From Halomonas sp. JB37 (GTDB taxonomy: Bacteria > Pseudomonadota > Gammaproteobacteria > Pseudomonadales > Halomonadaceae): a DNA stretch of 64,000 nt. The stretch is from positions 1,364,001-1,428,000 of the forward strand of contig NZ_NRGW01000001.1 in the NCBI RefSeq assembly GCF_002332255.1, written 5' to 3'. The notes under the pieces are model-generated. The model saw only the letters and a list, made by a program, of their open reading frames with translations. It did no database searches and was not told the origin of the DNA. The position numbers and the translations under genes are program-made. Positions 45,748 through 53,129 of the stretch are shown in pieces. Position 1 is the first letter of the stretch. Each line of letters starts with the position of its first letter.

Positions 45748-46547
45748 TGGCGGGCACGAAAGTGGTGCTCATCAGCGGCCACATCGTTTTGAGTCGCGGC
45801 TATTAGAGCATCATCAATGGACGGATCATCCAGCGCTATTAAGCCACACTGCGTTAGTGCTTCGCGAAGACTCACCTGTTCATCCAAACGCTGATATACC
45901 ACCCGCACACAGCAGGGCATACGTTCGCTGTTATCAGCTACGCCCATTTTTAACCCCGTTAAACGCGTCACCTGGCTCTGAAAGCTCGGAAACAGGATGG
46001 TCTGTGTGATTTCATGACCGTTAAGCGTTTCATGATCGACCAAGAATAGCCGGTCAGCCAGTTTAACTGCTGTGCCTACATAGCGATTGTGGCATGAGCG
46101 GTTGCCGAGCATGGCCTGCATCCGCTCGGTGCGCTGATAGACTACGCCACCCTCCCGTGCTTCTAAGCAAACTAAGGTACGCATTAACTGGCCTGGTCGA
46201 GACATTGAATGATAAAGCTCAAAGTAGCGGCCAATGTAGCGTTCCATGGTTTCACTGCCCCGCTGCACCAATGCGTTAGGCCAGGGTAAGGTTGCTGGGC
46301 TTGCTTCTGACGTTAGTTGGCCGGTTTGAACCAGTGTACGAAAGTCATGATGGGGAAGGGCGATATCCTCAGTAGTGACGCCGAAAAAGTGGCAAATGCG
46401 CTGCAGTGCTGCGTGATTGGGTCGATAACGTCCACTCAGGTAACGATTAAACTGGGCGCGATTGATCGTTAAACGCCGACATATCTCTGCAATAGACGGA
46501 TAGTAACTGCAGAGCAGGCGCAGGTTGGCCACAAAGTCGTCATGCAT
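45744..46547 (-). CDS. XRE-type helix-turn-helix protein with an unnamed C-terminal domain
   Basis: A 267-residue protein. Residues about 1-65 form a Cro/C1-type helix-turn-helix (IAEICRRLTINRAQFNRYLSGRYRPNHAALQRICHFFGV). The remaining 200 residues, with RYIGRYFELYHSMSRPGQLMRTLVCL and NRYVGTAVKLADRLFLVDHE, are a sensory or regulatory domain that I cannot name. Its stop overlaps that of the TetR gene by four bases, tail to tail. It is divergent from the dehalogenase-like gene, which it may regulate. Confidence 0.8.
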   Translation of the reverse strand: MHDDFVANLRLLCSYYPSIAEICRRLTINRAQFNRYLSGRYRPNHAALQRICHFFGVTTEDIALPHHDFRTLVQTGQLTSEASPATLPWPNALVQRGSETMERYIGRYFELYHSMSRPGQLMRTLVCLEAREGGVVYQRTERMQAMLGNRSCHNRYVGTAVKLADRLFLVDHETLNGHEITQTILFPSFQSQVTRLTGLKMGVADNSERMPCCVRVVYQRLDEQVSLREALTQCGLIALDDPSIDDALIAATQNDVAADEHHFRARH

Positions 46548-46722
46548 GGGCAGCTCGGCTTCCTCTCTTGGTTTCGTGACTGCCTAATGTGATGCCTAAC
46601 GCGTGATAGTGCAATGGCTTCCTCTCGCCAGGAAGCCTTCAACGTAGCGGCTTTCTGGTGAATAAGGTTATGCTAGCACTATATACAGCCAGCCGACTTT
46701 TGCAGTAAATCAGGAGCGTGTT

Positions 46723-47604
46723 ATGTTTCATGGGTTTGAAAAAACGAAGCGTCGCGTTAACGGCATCGAAATGACTTTTCGCATGGGCGGCAGTGGCCCT
46801 GCGCTGCTGTTGCTGCACGGTCATCCGCAGACCCACGTGATTTGGCATAAAGTAGCGGCGTCGCTTGCCGAGCATTTTACGGTGATAGCGGCTGATCTGC
46901 GTGGTTACGGCGATAGCAGTAAACCTGACGATGATACCGAGCATCTCAACTATGCCAAACGCACCATGGCGAACGACATGGCGGAGCTCATGACGGCATT
47001 GGGTTTTGAGCGCTTTAAAGTGCTGGCCCACGATCGAGGCGCCCGCGTTGCTCACCGGCTAGGCGTTGACCATGCTCAGCGAGTAACGCGGATGGTGCTG
47101 CTGGATATTGCGCCTACGCTGGCCATGTATCGTGGCACGTCAGAGGCTTTTGCACGCTCTTACTGGCACTGGTTCTTTCTTATTCGCCCGCAGCCGCTGC
47201 CAGAAATGCTGATCAGCAGCGATCCTGCCCAGTATCTAAAGAGCGTCATGGGAGCGCGTAGCGCCGGTATGGCGCCTTTTTCAGCCGAAGCGCTGGCGGA
47301 ATACGAACGCTGTTTGTCACTGCCCGGTACCGCCTCCGGCATTTGCGGCGACTACCGCGCCAGCGCCACGATCGATTTAGTGCACGACCAGGCGGACATT
47401 GATTCAGGCATTAAGCTGAGCTGCCCATTGAAAGTGATGTGGGGAGCTGAAGGGGCAATCGAAGCTTGCTTCGATGCCTTGGGCGAATGGCGCAAAGTGG
47501 CCTCTCACGTTGAAGGCAAGTCGCTTCCCTGCGGCCATTATATTGCTGAAGAACTTCCCGAGCAGCTGTTAGAAGAAGCATTACCGTTTTTGCTCAAGGC
47601 ATAG
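46723..47604 (+). CDS. Alpha/beta hydrolase, fluoroacetate dehalogenase-like
   Basis: A 293-residue cytoplasmic alpha/beta hydrolase. The nucleophile is Asp, not Ser, in VLAHDRGARVAHR, with Arg at +1 and +4, the two that hold the substrate carboxylate in fluoroacetate dehalogenases. RSYWHWFFL matches their His-Trp halide pocket. LLLHGHPQTHVIWH, ADLRGYGDSSKP and the catalytic His in LPCGHYIAEELP complete the fold. The residues support hydrolysis of haloacetates, but related proteins act on other substrates. It is divergent from the HTH gene 175 bases away. A short tandem duplication follows its stop codon. Confidence 0.87.
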   Translation: MFHGFEKTKRRVNGIEMTFRMGGSGPALLLLHGHPQTHVIWHKVAASLAEHFTVIAADLRGYGDSSKPDDDTEHLNYAKRTMANDMAELMTALGFERFKVLAHDRGARVAHRLGVDHAQRVTRMVLLDIAPTLAMYRGTSEAFARSYWHWFFLIRPQPLPEMLISSDPAQYLKSVMGARSAGMAPFSAEALAEYERCLSLPGTASGICGDYRASATIDLVHDQADIDSGIKLSCPLKVMWGAEGAIEACFDALGEWRKVASHVEGKSLPCGHYIAEELPEQLLEEALPFLLKA

Positions 47605-47631
47605 CCCTTCAAAACTGAGCCCTTCAAAACT
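47603..47631. repeat. 15-base tandem duplication between convergent genes
   Basis: AGCCCTTCAAAACT occurs at 47603-47616 and again at 47618-47631, separated by one base. The first copy includes the last bases of the dehalogenase stop and the second touches the end of the FabF gene. It looks like a recent slippage duplication. Confidence 0.85.
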
Positions 47632-48902
47632 TAGCGCTTGATCTTGCTGATAATCAGCGCTGCGTTAACGCCTCCAAAGCCAAATCCATTGCATAGCACA
47701 TGCTGGGTGGAATGATCGCGTGGGCTGGCGGTGACAAAGTTTAAGTCCTGCATCTCGTCGTCGCAGTGCTCAAGGTTAATGGTTGGCGGCATTTGATCAG
47801 TCATCGCGGCCATGACAGAAAAAATGCTTTCTATACCTCCGGCTGCCCCTAACAGGTGGCCTGTAGACGACTTAGTGGCTGAAATCGGTATGTTGGGCAG
47901 CAGGGAGCCAAACACGTTGCGTAACGAGGCGATTTCAGCGCGGTCGCCAACCGGCGTGGACGTTGCGTGGGCGTTGATATGATTAATGGCATCTTTGGAA
48001 AGGCCGGCCATGCCAAGAGCTGCTTGAATTGCTAGGGCTGCACCTCCACCATCTTCTGGCCCGGCGGTAATATGGTGTGCATCCGCGCTAGTGCCGTAGC
48101 CGCTAATGACCGCCAGCGGTGTTGCGCCACGAGCAAGGGCATGATCAAGCGTTTCTATCACTATAACGCCCGCGCCTTCACCCATCACAAAGCCGTCACG
48201 GTCTTTGTCGAACGGTCTAGAGGCACGCTCAGGCGTGATAGATTCAGTGGAAAGCGCTTTTAACGCGTTGAAGCTGGCCAGCGAGAGCGGGTCAATGCAT
48301 GCCTCTGCACCGCCGACGAGTGCCACATCGGCTTCACCGCTGCGGATAATGCGCATGCCATCGCCAATGGCTTGCAAGCCTGCCGCACAGGCCGTTACCG
48401 GGCAACCTAACGGGCCTTGAAAACCATAGCGAATCGACAGGTTGCCGGCTGCCAGATTGGCTAAAAAAGCGGGTACGGTGAACGGCGATATTTTTCGATA
48501 ACCGCGTTCTGCGAGTGTTTTTTGCGCTTGAGTTATGGTTGGGAAGCCGCCTATGCCTGAGCCAATAATCGTCGCTGTTCGGCGCTTTTGGGCGTGTTCC
48601 GATGGTTGCCAGTTGGCCTGTTGCAACGCTTCCTTAGCGGCGGCTAGCGCATACAGGCTAAACAGATCCAATTTGCGGCGTTCTTTCGGGTCGGCAATAC
48701 TATCCAGATCAATCCCGCCGGCCGGGTCATGGCGGTGTTCAGGAACGACGCCGGCAATTTTGATGGGAATATCGCTGGTATCGAAGCGGCTGATCGTACT
48801 GATGCCGGACTGGCCTTCTAACAGTCGTTCCCAGCTTGTATTAACGTTGTTTCCTAACGGGCTGACCATGCCCATGCCGGTAATAACAATAGGTGATTGC
48901 AT
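47631..48902 (-). CDS. fabF: 3-oxoacyl-[ACP] synthase II (FabF type)
   Basis: It condenses malonyl-ACP with acyl-ACP in fatty-acid elongation. The 423 residues carry VITGMGMVSPLGN at the N-terminus and the Cys-His-His-Lys set: catalytic Cys in PVTACAAGLQAIGDG, His in INAHATSTPVGD, and Lys/His in KSSTGHLLGAAGG. A GFGFGGVNAALI loop lies near the C-terminus. It is transcribed alone rather than with acpP or fabD, and is divergent from a TetR regulator with a palindrome between them. It is probably an additional, regulated FabF rather than the main housekeeping copy. Confidence 0.92.
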   Translation of the reverse strand: MQSPIVITGMGMVSPLGNNVNTSWERLLEGQSGISTISRFDTSDIPIKIAGVVPEHRHDPAGGIDLDSIADPKERRKLDLFSLYALAAAKEALQQANWQPSEHAQKRRTATIIGSGIGGFPTITQAQKTLAERGYRKISPFTVPAFLANLAAGNLSIRYGFQGPLGCPVTACAAGLQAIGDGMRIIRSGEADVALVGGAEACIDPLSLASFNALKALSTESITPERASRPFDKDRDGFVMGEGAGVIVIETLDHALARGATPLAVISGYGTSADAHHITAGPEDGGGAALAIQAALGMAGLSKDAINHINAHATSTPVGDRAEIASLRNVFGSLLPNIPISATKSSTGHLLGAAGGIESIFSVMAAMTDQMPPTINLEHCDDEMQDLNFVTASPRDHSTQHVLCNGFGFGGVNAALIISKIKR

Positions 48903-48947
48903 AGCGATTCCAGAGTTATTGATGTCGCCACCCTAGCACCAGACAAG

Positions 48948-48965
48948 ATATGATCAAGATCATAT
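48948..48965. promoter_or_regulatory. Palindrome between fabF-like and tetR genes
   Basis: ATATGATC and GATCATAT form perfect eight-base arms around a two-base centre, 46 bases upstream of the fabF start and 26 upstream of the tetR start. It is a good candidate operator for the adjacent TetR protein. Confidence 0.6.
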
Positions 48966-48990
48966 TTTATTGGTATACGACGAGGTAACT

Positions 48991-49629
48991 ATGCCTTATC
49001 CCCAAAGCCATAAATCGAAAACGAAAGCGCGTATTTTGGCCTCTGCTGCGGAGTTATTCAGCCGTAAAGGCTTTCAGAAGGTATCAATTGGCCAGATCAT
49101 GAAGCTCGCAAAGATGACTCACGGCGCCTTTTATACGCATTTTGCTTCAAAAGAAGCGCTCTACAACGAGTCAGTGCGTCTTACGCTGGATAAAAGCCAA
49201 ACGGCAAGGTTGGTAAAAGGGCCGCTATCGGTGCAGCACCTGACGGATCTAGTTGCCAATTATTGCAATCTCCAAGAGCTGGTAAATAAGCACGAACCGG
49301 GCCCGGAAGCGGTGCTTTTCAATGAGATTGGCAGCGAAAAAGAAGAAATTCGCACCCTGTTTGAAGCCTCTTATTCACGCATGAAAAAGATGCTAGAAAC
49401 CCGTCTTATGGCGCTAGGGAAGTTGAAGAAACTGCCCTTCGCCAATGACCGTAACGTGATTGCTGATAAGGCTAGGGTCATATTGGCATCGTTGATAGGC
49501 GCTGTGGCCATTGCCAAAAGTTTGCCTGGAGAAGCCGAGAGCAAACAGGTGCTGACGGCAACGCAGCGTCAAATTTTACTAATGATGGGCGTTAGTGAAA
49601 ACGAAGCAGAAAACATGCTGCATGGGTAA
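48991..49629 (+). CDS. TetR-family regulator divergent from fabF
   Basis: A 212-residue protein with a TetR DNA-binding domain at about residues 8-55 (ILASAAELFSRKGFQKVSIGQIMKLAKMTHGAFYTHFASKEAL) and a helical C-terminal domain. The TxGAFYxHF variant is typical of AcrR-like members. The ATG at 48991 has GAGG nine bases upstream; the frame opens earlier at 48970 with a TTG. Control of the divergent fabF gene through the palindrome at 48948-48965 is inferred, similar in layout to FabR-type lipid regulators. Confidence 0.85.
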   Translation: MPYPQSHKSKTKARILASAAELFSRKGFQKVSIGQIMKLAKMTHGAFYTHFASKEALYNESVRLTLDKSQTARLVKGPLSVQHLTDLVANYCNLQELVNKHEPGPEAVLFNEIGSEKEEIRTLFEASYSRMKKMLETRLMALGKLKKLPFANDRNVIADKARVILASLIGAVAIAKSLPGEAESKQVLTATQRQILLMMGVSENEAENMLHG

Positions 49630-49804
49630 TAACCCGCCTCGCAGATGATTTTTTAAACGCTTCTTAATATTTTATGGGCAAGCTGAGCGGGAGTTAACGT
49701 ATACAAGACGAAACAGGGTAAAAACTGGATAATGGCAGCCAATCAGCCTACGGCCCTGTTTATTCAAATGCCTAGCCAAATTCATTACCCCCGGATGCTC
49801 GTAC

Positions 49805-51988
49805 ATGGAAATTAAAGTTAACTATCTCGATAACCTCCGGCTAGAGGCTAAGTTCGACGACTTTACGGTCATTTCTGACCAGCCTATCCGCTATAAAGGT
49901 GATGGTTCGGCGCCGGGTCCTTTCGACTATTTCCTGGCGTCATCCGCCATGTGCGCGGCCTATTTTGTGAAGGTGTACTGCAACGCGCGGGATATTCCTA
50001 CCGAGAATATTCGCCTCTCGCAGAACAACATCGTCGATCCAGAAGATCGCTATAATCAAATCTTTAAAATTCAAGTCGAACTTCCGGAAAATATTTCTGA
50101 GAAAGATCGCCAGGGCATCCTGCGGTCTATTGACCGCTGCACGGTTAAAAAAGTGGTGCAAGCCGGTCCTGATTTTCAAATTGAAACGGTTGCAAACATT
50201 GATGAGGATGCCCAGGCGCTACTGATGGGCGCGCCGGAAGGTGGCAGTACTTACATTGAAGGCAAAGACTTACCGCTAGAGCAAACCATCGCCAATATGA
50301 GCGCGATGCTGGCGGAACTGGGCATGAAGATTGAAATCGCCTCTTGGCGCAATATCGTGCCTCATGTTTGGTCACTGCATATTCGCGATGCCGCCTCTCC
50401 CATGTGTTTTACCAACGGTAAAGGGGCGACCAAAGAGAGCGCCCTATGCTCGGCACTGGGTGAGTTTATTGAGCGCTTAAGCTGTAATTTTTTCTACAAC
50501 GATCAGTTTTTTGGCGACGAGATTGCCAACAGTGAGTTTGTTCACTACCCCAATGAAAAGTGGTTCCTGCCGGGGCCGGGTGACGAGCTGCCCGCCGAGA
50601 TTCTCGATGATCACTGCCTAGCTATCTACAATCCCGAAGGCGAGCTGTGCGGTTCCAACCTGATTGATACCAACTCCGGTAACGAGGCGCGGGGCGTTGT
50701 TTCGCTGCCCTTTGTCCGCCGCTCTGATGGCGAGACAATCTACTTTCCCTCGAATCTGATCGAAAACCTGTTCCTGAGCAACGGCATGAGTGCCGGTAAT
50801 ACGCTGGTAGAAGCGCAGGTGCAGTGTCTTTCCGAAATTTTCGAGCGAGCGGTAAAGCGTGAAATCCTCGAACAGGAATTAAGCCTGCCGGATGTACCGC
50901 AAGACGTGCTGGCGAAATATCCGAGCATTGTGGAAGGCATTAGCGCGCTGGAGGCTCAAGGCTTTCCTGTGCTCGTCAAAGATGCCTCCATGGGCGGGCA
51001 GTTCCCGGTGATGTGCGTCACCTTGATGAACCCGCGCACCGGCGGCGTGTTTGCCTCCTTTGGCGCCCATCCAAGCTTTGAAGTGGCGCTGGAGCGCAGC
51101 CTGACCGAGCTGTTGCAGGGCCGCAGTTTCGAAGGCCTGAACGATCTGCCGCTACCGACGTTTAATTCGCAGACGGTTTCCGAGCCCAATAACTTCGTTG
51201 AGCACTTTATCGACTCGGTAGGTGTGGTGTCCTGGCGCTTCTTTAGCGCCAAGCCCGATTTTGAATTCAGCGAGTGGGACTTCTCCGGCAGCAACGAGGA
51301 AGAAGCTGAGACACTGTTTGGTATCTTTGAAGAGCTGGGTGCCGAAGTGTATATGGCGGTACACGAAGACCTGGGCGCGCCGGTGTGCCGAATTCTGGTG
51401 CCGGGCTACTCGGAGGTATATCCCATCGAAGATCTGATCTGGGATAACACCAATAAGGCGCTGGATTACCGCGAGGATATTCTTAATCTGCATCGCCTCG
51501 ACGATGATCAACTGACTGACTTGGTCGAGCGGCTGGAAGAGAGCCAGATGGATGACCACACCGATATCATCACGCTGATCGGTATCGAGTTTGATGAAAA
51601 CACCGAGTGGGGACAGCTGACGATTCTGGAACTGAAGCTGTTGGTCTACCTGGCGCTTGGCCGTCACGAAGAAGCGCTGGACTGTGTTCAGATGTTCCTG
51701 CAGTACAACGACAACACCGTCGAGCGCGGCCTGTTCTACCAGGCGGTGAACGCGGTGCTGGAAATTGTGTTGGATGACGAGCTGGCGCTTGAAGATTATC
51801 TGCATAACTTCCAGCGCATGTTCGGCGAAGCCACCATGGTGGCGGTGGTTGGTTCAGTGAGTGGCGAGGTACGTTTCCACGGCCTAACGCCCACTAACAT
51901 GCAGTTAGAAGGCCTAGAGCGCCACCAGCGCTTGATTGAAAGCTATAAAAAGCTCCACGCTGCTCGGGCGGCGAAAGCGGTTATTTAA
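49805..51988 (+). CDS. OsmC-YcaO fusion protein
   Basis: A 727-residue cytoplasmic protein with two parts. Residues about 1-140 are an OsmC-like domain, with GPFDYFLASSAMC carrying one of the redox Cys and DRCTVKKVVQ the other. From about 170 to 590 it is a YcaO domain with ATP/Mg-binding glutamates in ALGEFIERLSCN and QCLSEIFERAVKR. The last 130 residues are helical (TPR-like), as in E. coli YcaO. YcaO enzymes activate backbone amides with ATP; E. coli YcaO helps RimO modify ribosomal protein S12. No precursor peptide or maturation gene is nearby, so a RiPP role is unlikely. Confidence 0.9.
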   Translation: MEIKVNYLDNLRLEAKFDDFTVISDQPIRYKGDGSAPGPFDYFLASSAMCAAYFVKVYCNARDIPTENIRLSQNNIVDPEDRYNQIFKIQVELPENISEKDRQGILRSIDRCTVKKVVQAGPDFQIETVANIDEDAQALLMGAPEGGSTYIEGKDLPLEQTIANMSAMLAELGMKIEIASWRNIVPHVWSLHIRDAASPMCFTNGKGATKESALCSALGEFIERLSCNFFYNDQFFGDEIANSEFVHYPNEKWFLPGPGDELPAEILDDHCLAIYNPEGELCGSNLIDTNSGNEARGVVSLPFVRRSDGETIYFPSNLIENLFLSNGMSAGNTLVEAQVQCLSEIFERAVKREILEQELSLPDVPQDVLAKYPSIVEGISALEAQGFPVLVKDASMGGQFPVMCVTLMNPRTGGVFASFGAHPSFEVALERSLTELLQGRSFEGLNDLPLPTFNSQTVSEPNNFVEHFIDSVGVVSWRFFSAKPDFEFSEWDFSGSNEEEAETLFGIFEELGAEVYMAVHEDLGAPVCRILVPGYSEVYPIEDLIWDNTNKALDYREDILNLHRLDDDQLTDLVERLEESQMDDHTDIITLIGIEFDENTEWGQLTILELKLLVYLALGRHEEALDCVQMFLQYNDNTVERGLFYQAVNAVLEIVLDDELALEDYLHNFQRMFGEATMVAVVGSVSGEVRFHGLTPTNMQLEGLERHQRLIESYKKLHAARAAKAVI

Positions 51989-52096
51989 GCCCCCCTCAAC
52001 AGCGAGATAAGCCGATCTGCTGGCGTTACGGCGTCAGGAAAGAAGGTTTAGGGTGCGTTAAATACAATTGAGTTATGCCACTGTTACTTGTTGGTA

Positions 52097-52993
52097 TCAG
52101 TGGCGTGACAGTAACTGCTTCTCTACGATATCTACGAACGCACGCGTTCGTGACGAAATGCTTTTCCGATCTGGATGGATCGCGACGATTTCAAGCGGTG
52201 CTGGTTTAAGATCTAGCTCCAATTCGATCAGATCACCTGTCTCAATGCTTTCCTTGCAAAACTCATACGGAATGATCGCGAACCCGACTCCAGCGTGGGC
52301 ACCGGCGATGAGCATCAAACTACTGTCAACGCGATAGCGAGTGGGTACATCCAGAGCGATGGTTCGGCCTTCCTCATCAATGAAATGCCAGGGGTTCGCC
52401 TGTAGCGCTGTTAATGTCGAGATGCAGGGTAACTGCCTGAGTTCCTGCACCGAAGCGGGCTGGCCATAGTCGGCAATGAGCGAAGGTGCGGCGACCACGG
52501 CACTCCGCATGCTGACCAGTGGGCGAACCACCATGCCGCTATCGGACAGTTTGCCACGGTGGTAGCAGATCGAGACATCCACGTCCCTCCTGATAGGGTC
52601 GAGGGGCGCCATGCTGGTGATACAGTCGATGGCGATGTCCGGGTGGTCGATCACAAAATCAGCGATACTTTCATTGAGCCATTTGACACCGAATTCGGAA
52701 GGGATGGCGACAGTAATCTTACCGCTCAGGTTGCCATGTCGACCCTTCATCTCATGCTCGACTTCCTCTAAGTCGCTGATGATGTCCTCTGCCAGATGAT
52801 ACAGACGCTGGCCCTCAGCGGTAAGACGTAAGTGTCGCGTATTTCTCAGTACTAGCTGATGGGATAGCTGCCTTTCTAGCTGTTCAAGGTGGCGTGCCAC
52901 AGTCGATTTGGGAATGTTTAACGCCTTGGAGGCCGCAAGGATAGAGCCTTGCTTAGCGATAACAATAAAGACTTTAAGGTAATCAAGGTTCAT
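52097..52993 (-). CDS. LysR-family transcriptional regulator
   Basis: A 298-residue LysR protein with an N-terminal winged helix (LDYLKVFIVIAKQGSILAASKALNIPKSTVARHLEQLERQL) and a periplasmic-binding-like effector domain from about 90. The SIADFVIDHPDIAID and AGAHAGVGFAIIPYEF stretches are typical of the CrgA-like branch. It is divergent from aceE with about 136 bases between starts, and is the likely regulator of aceEF. Like those genes its sequence looks slightly more GC-rich than its left neighbour. Confidence 0.88.
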   Translation of the reverse strand: MNLDYLKVFIVIAKQGSILAASKALNIPKSTVARHLEQLERQLSHQLVLRNTRHLRLTAEGQRLYHLAEDIISDLEEVEHEMKGRHGNLSGKITVAIPSEFGVKWLNESIADFVIDHPDIAIDCITSMAPLDPIRRDVDVSICYHRGKLSDSGMVVRPLVSMRSAVVAAPSLIADYGQPASVQELRQLPCISTLTALQANPWHFIDEEGRTIALDVPTRYRVDSSLMLIAGAHAGVGFAIIPYEFCKESIETGDLIELELDLKPAPLEIVAIHPDRKSISSRTRAFVDIVEKQLLSRH

Positions 52994-53129
52994 AGGCTCA
53001 AATCCGGGAAAGTGTTTCCAAGCTTACTGCGTTGTCAGTATCCGGGCAAAACATTACCCTCTTTAAGGGTTAGGCGGCAGGCCGCTTATAAAGTTTGTTT
53101 TATTTTATTTTGAATAAAGGCGCGACACT

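Noticed and set aside
46616..46637. Eight-base hairpin (GGCTTCCT/AGGAAGCC) between the HTH and dehalogenase genes
   Set aside because: The genes diverge here, so a terminator is not expected, and nothing else supports an operator.
48971..48980. Another GTATAC core just upstream of the TetR start at 48991
   Set aside because: The flanks do not extend the palindrome, and the better candidate operator is at 48948-48965.
49696..49706. GTATAC-containing sequence upstream of the OsmC-YcaO gene resembling the ureide operator
   Set aside because: Only the right half (GTATACAA) matches; the left arm is AAC instead of TTG, and the gene has no link to purine catabolism. Six-base GTATAC cores are expected by chance.
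49805..51988. A RiPP (azoline) biosynthetic cluster around YcaO
   Set aside because: No precursor peptide, dehydrogenase, protease or transporter gene is adjacent, and the C-terminal architecture matches the stand-alone E. coli YcaO type.
52077..52104. Inverted repeat GCCACTG/CAGTGGC at the end of the LysR gene
   Set aside because: It overlaps the stop codon, has a 14-base loop and no T-run; a convergent terminator is possible but unsupported.
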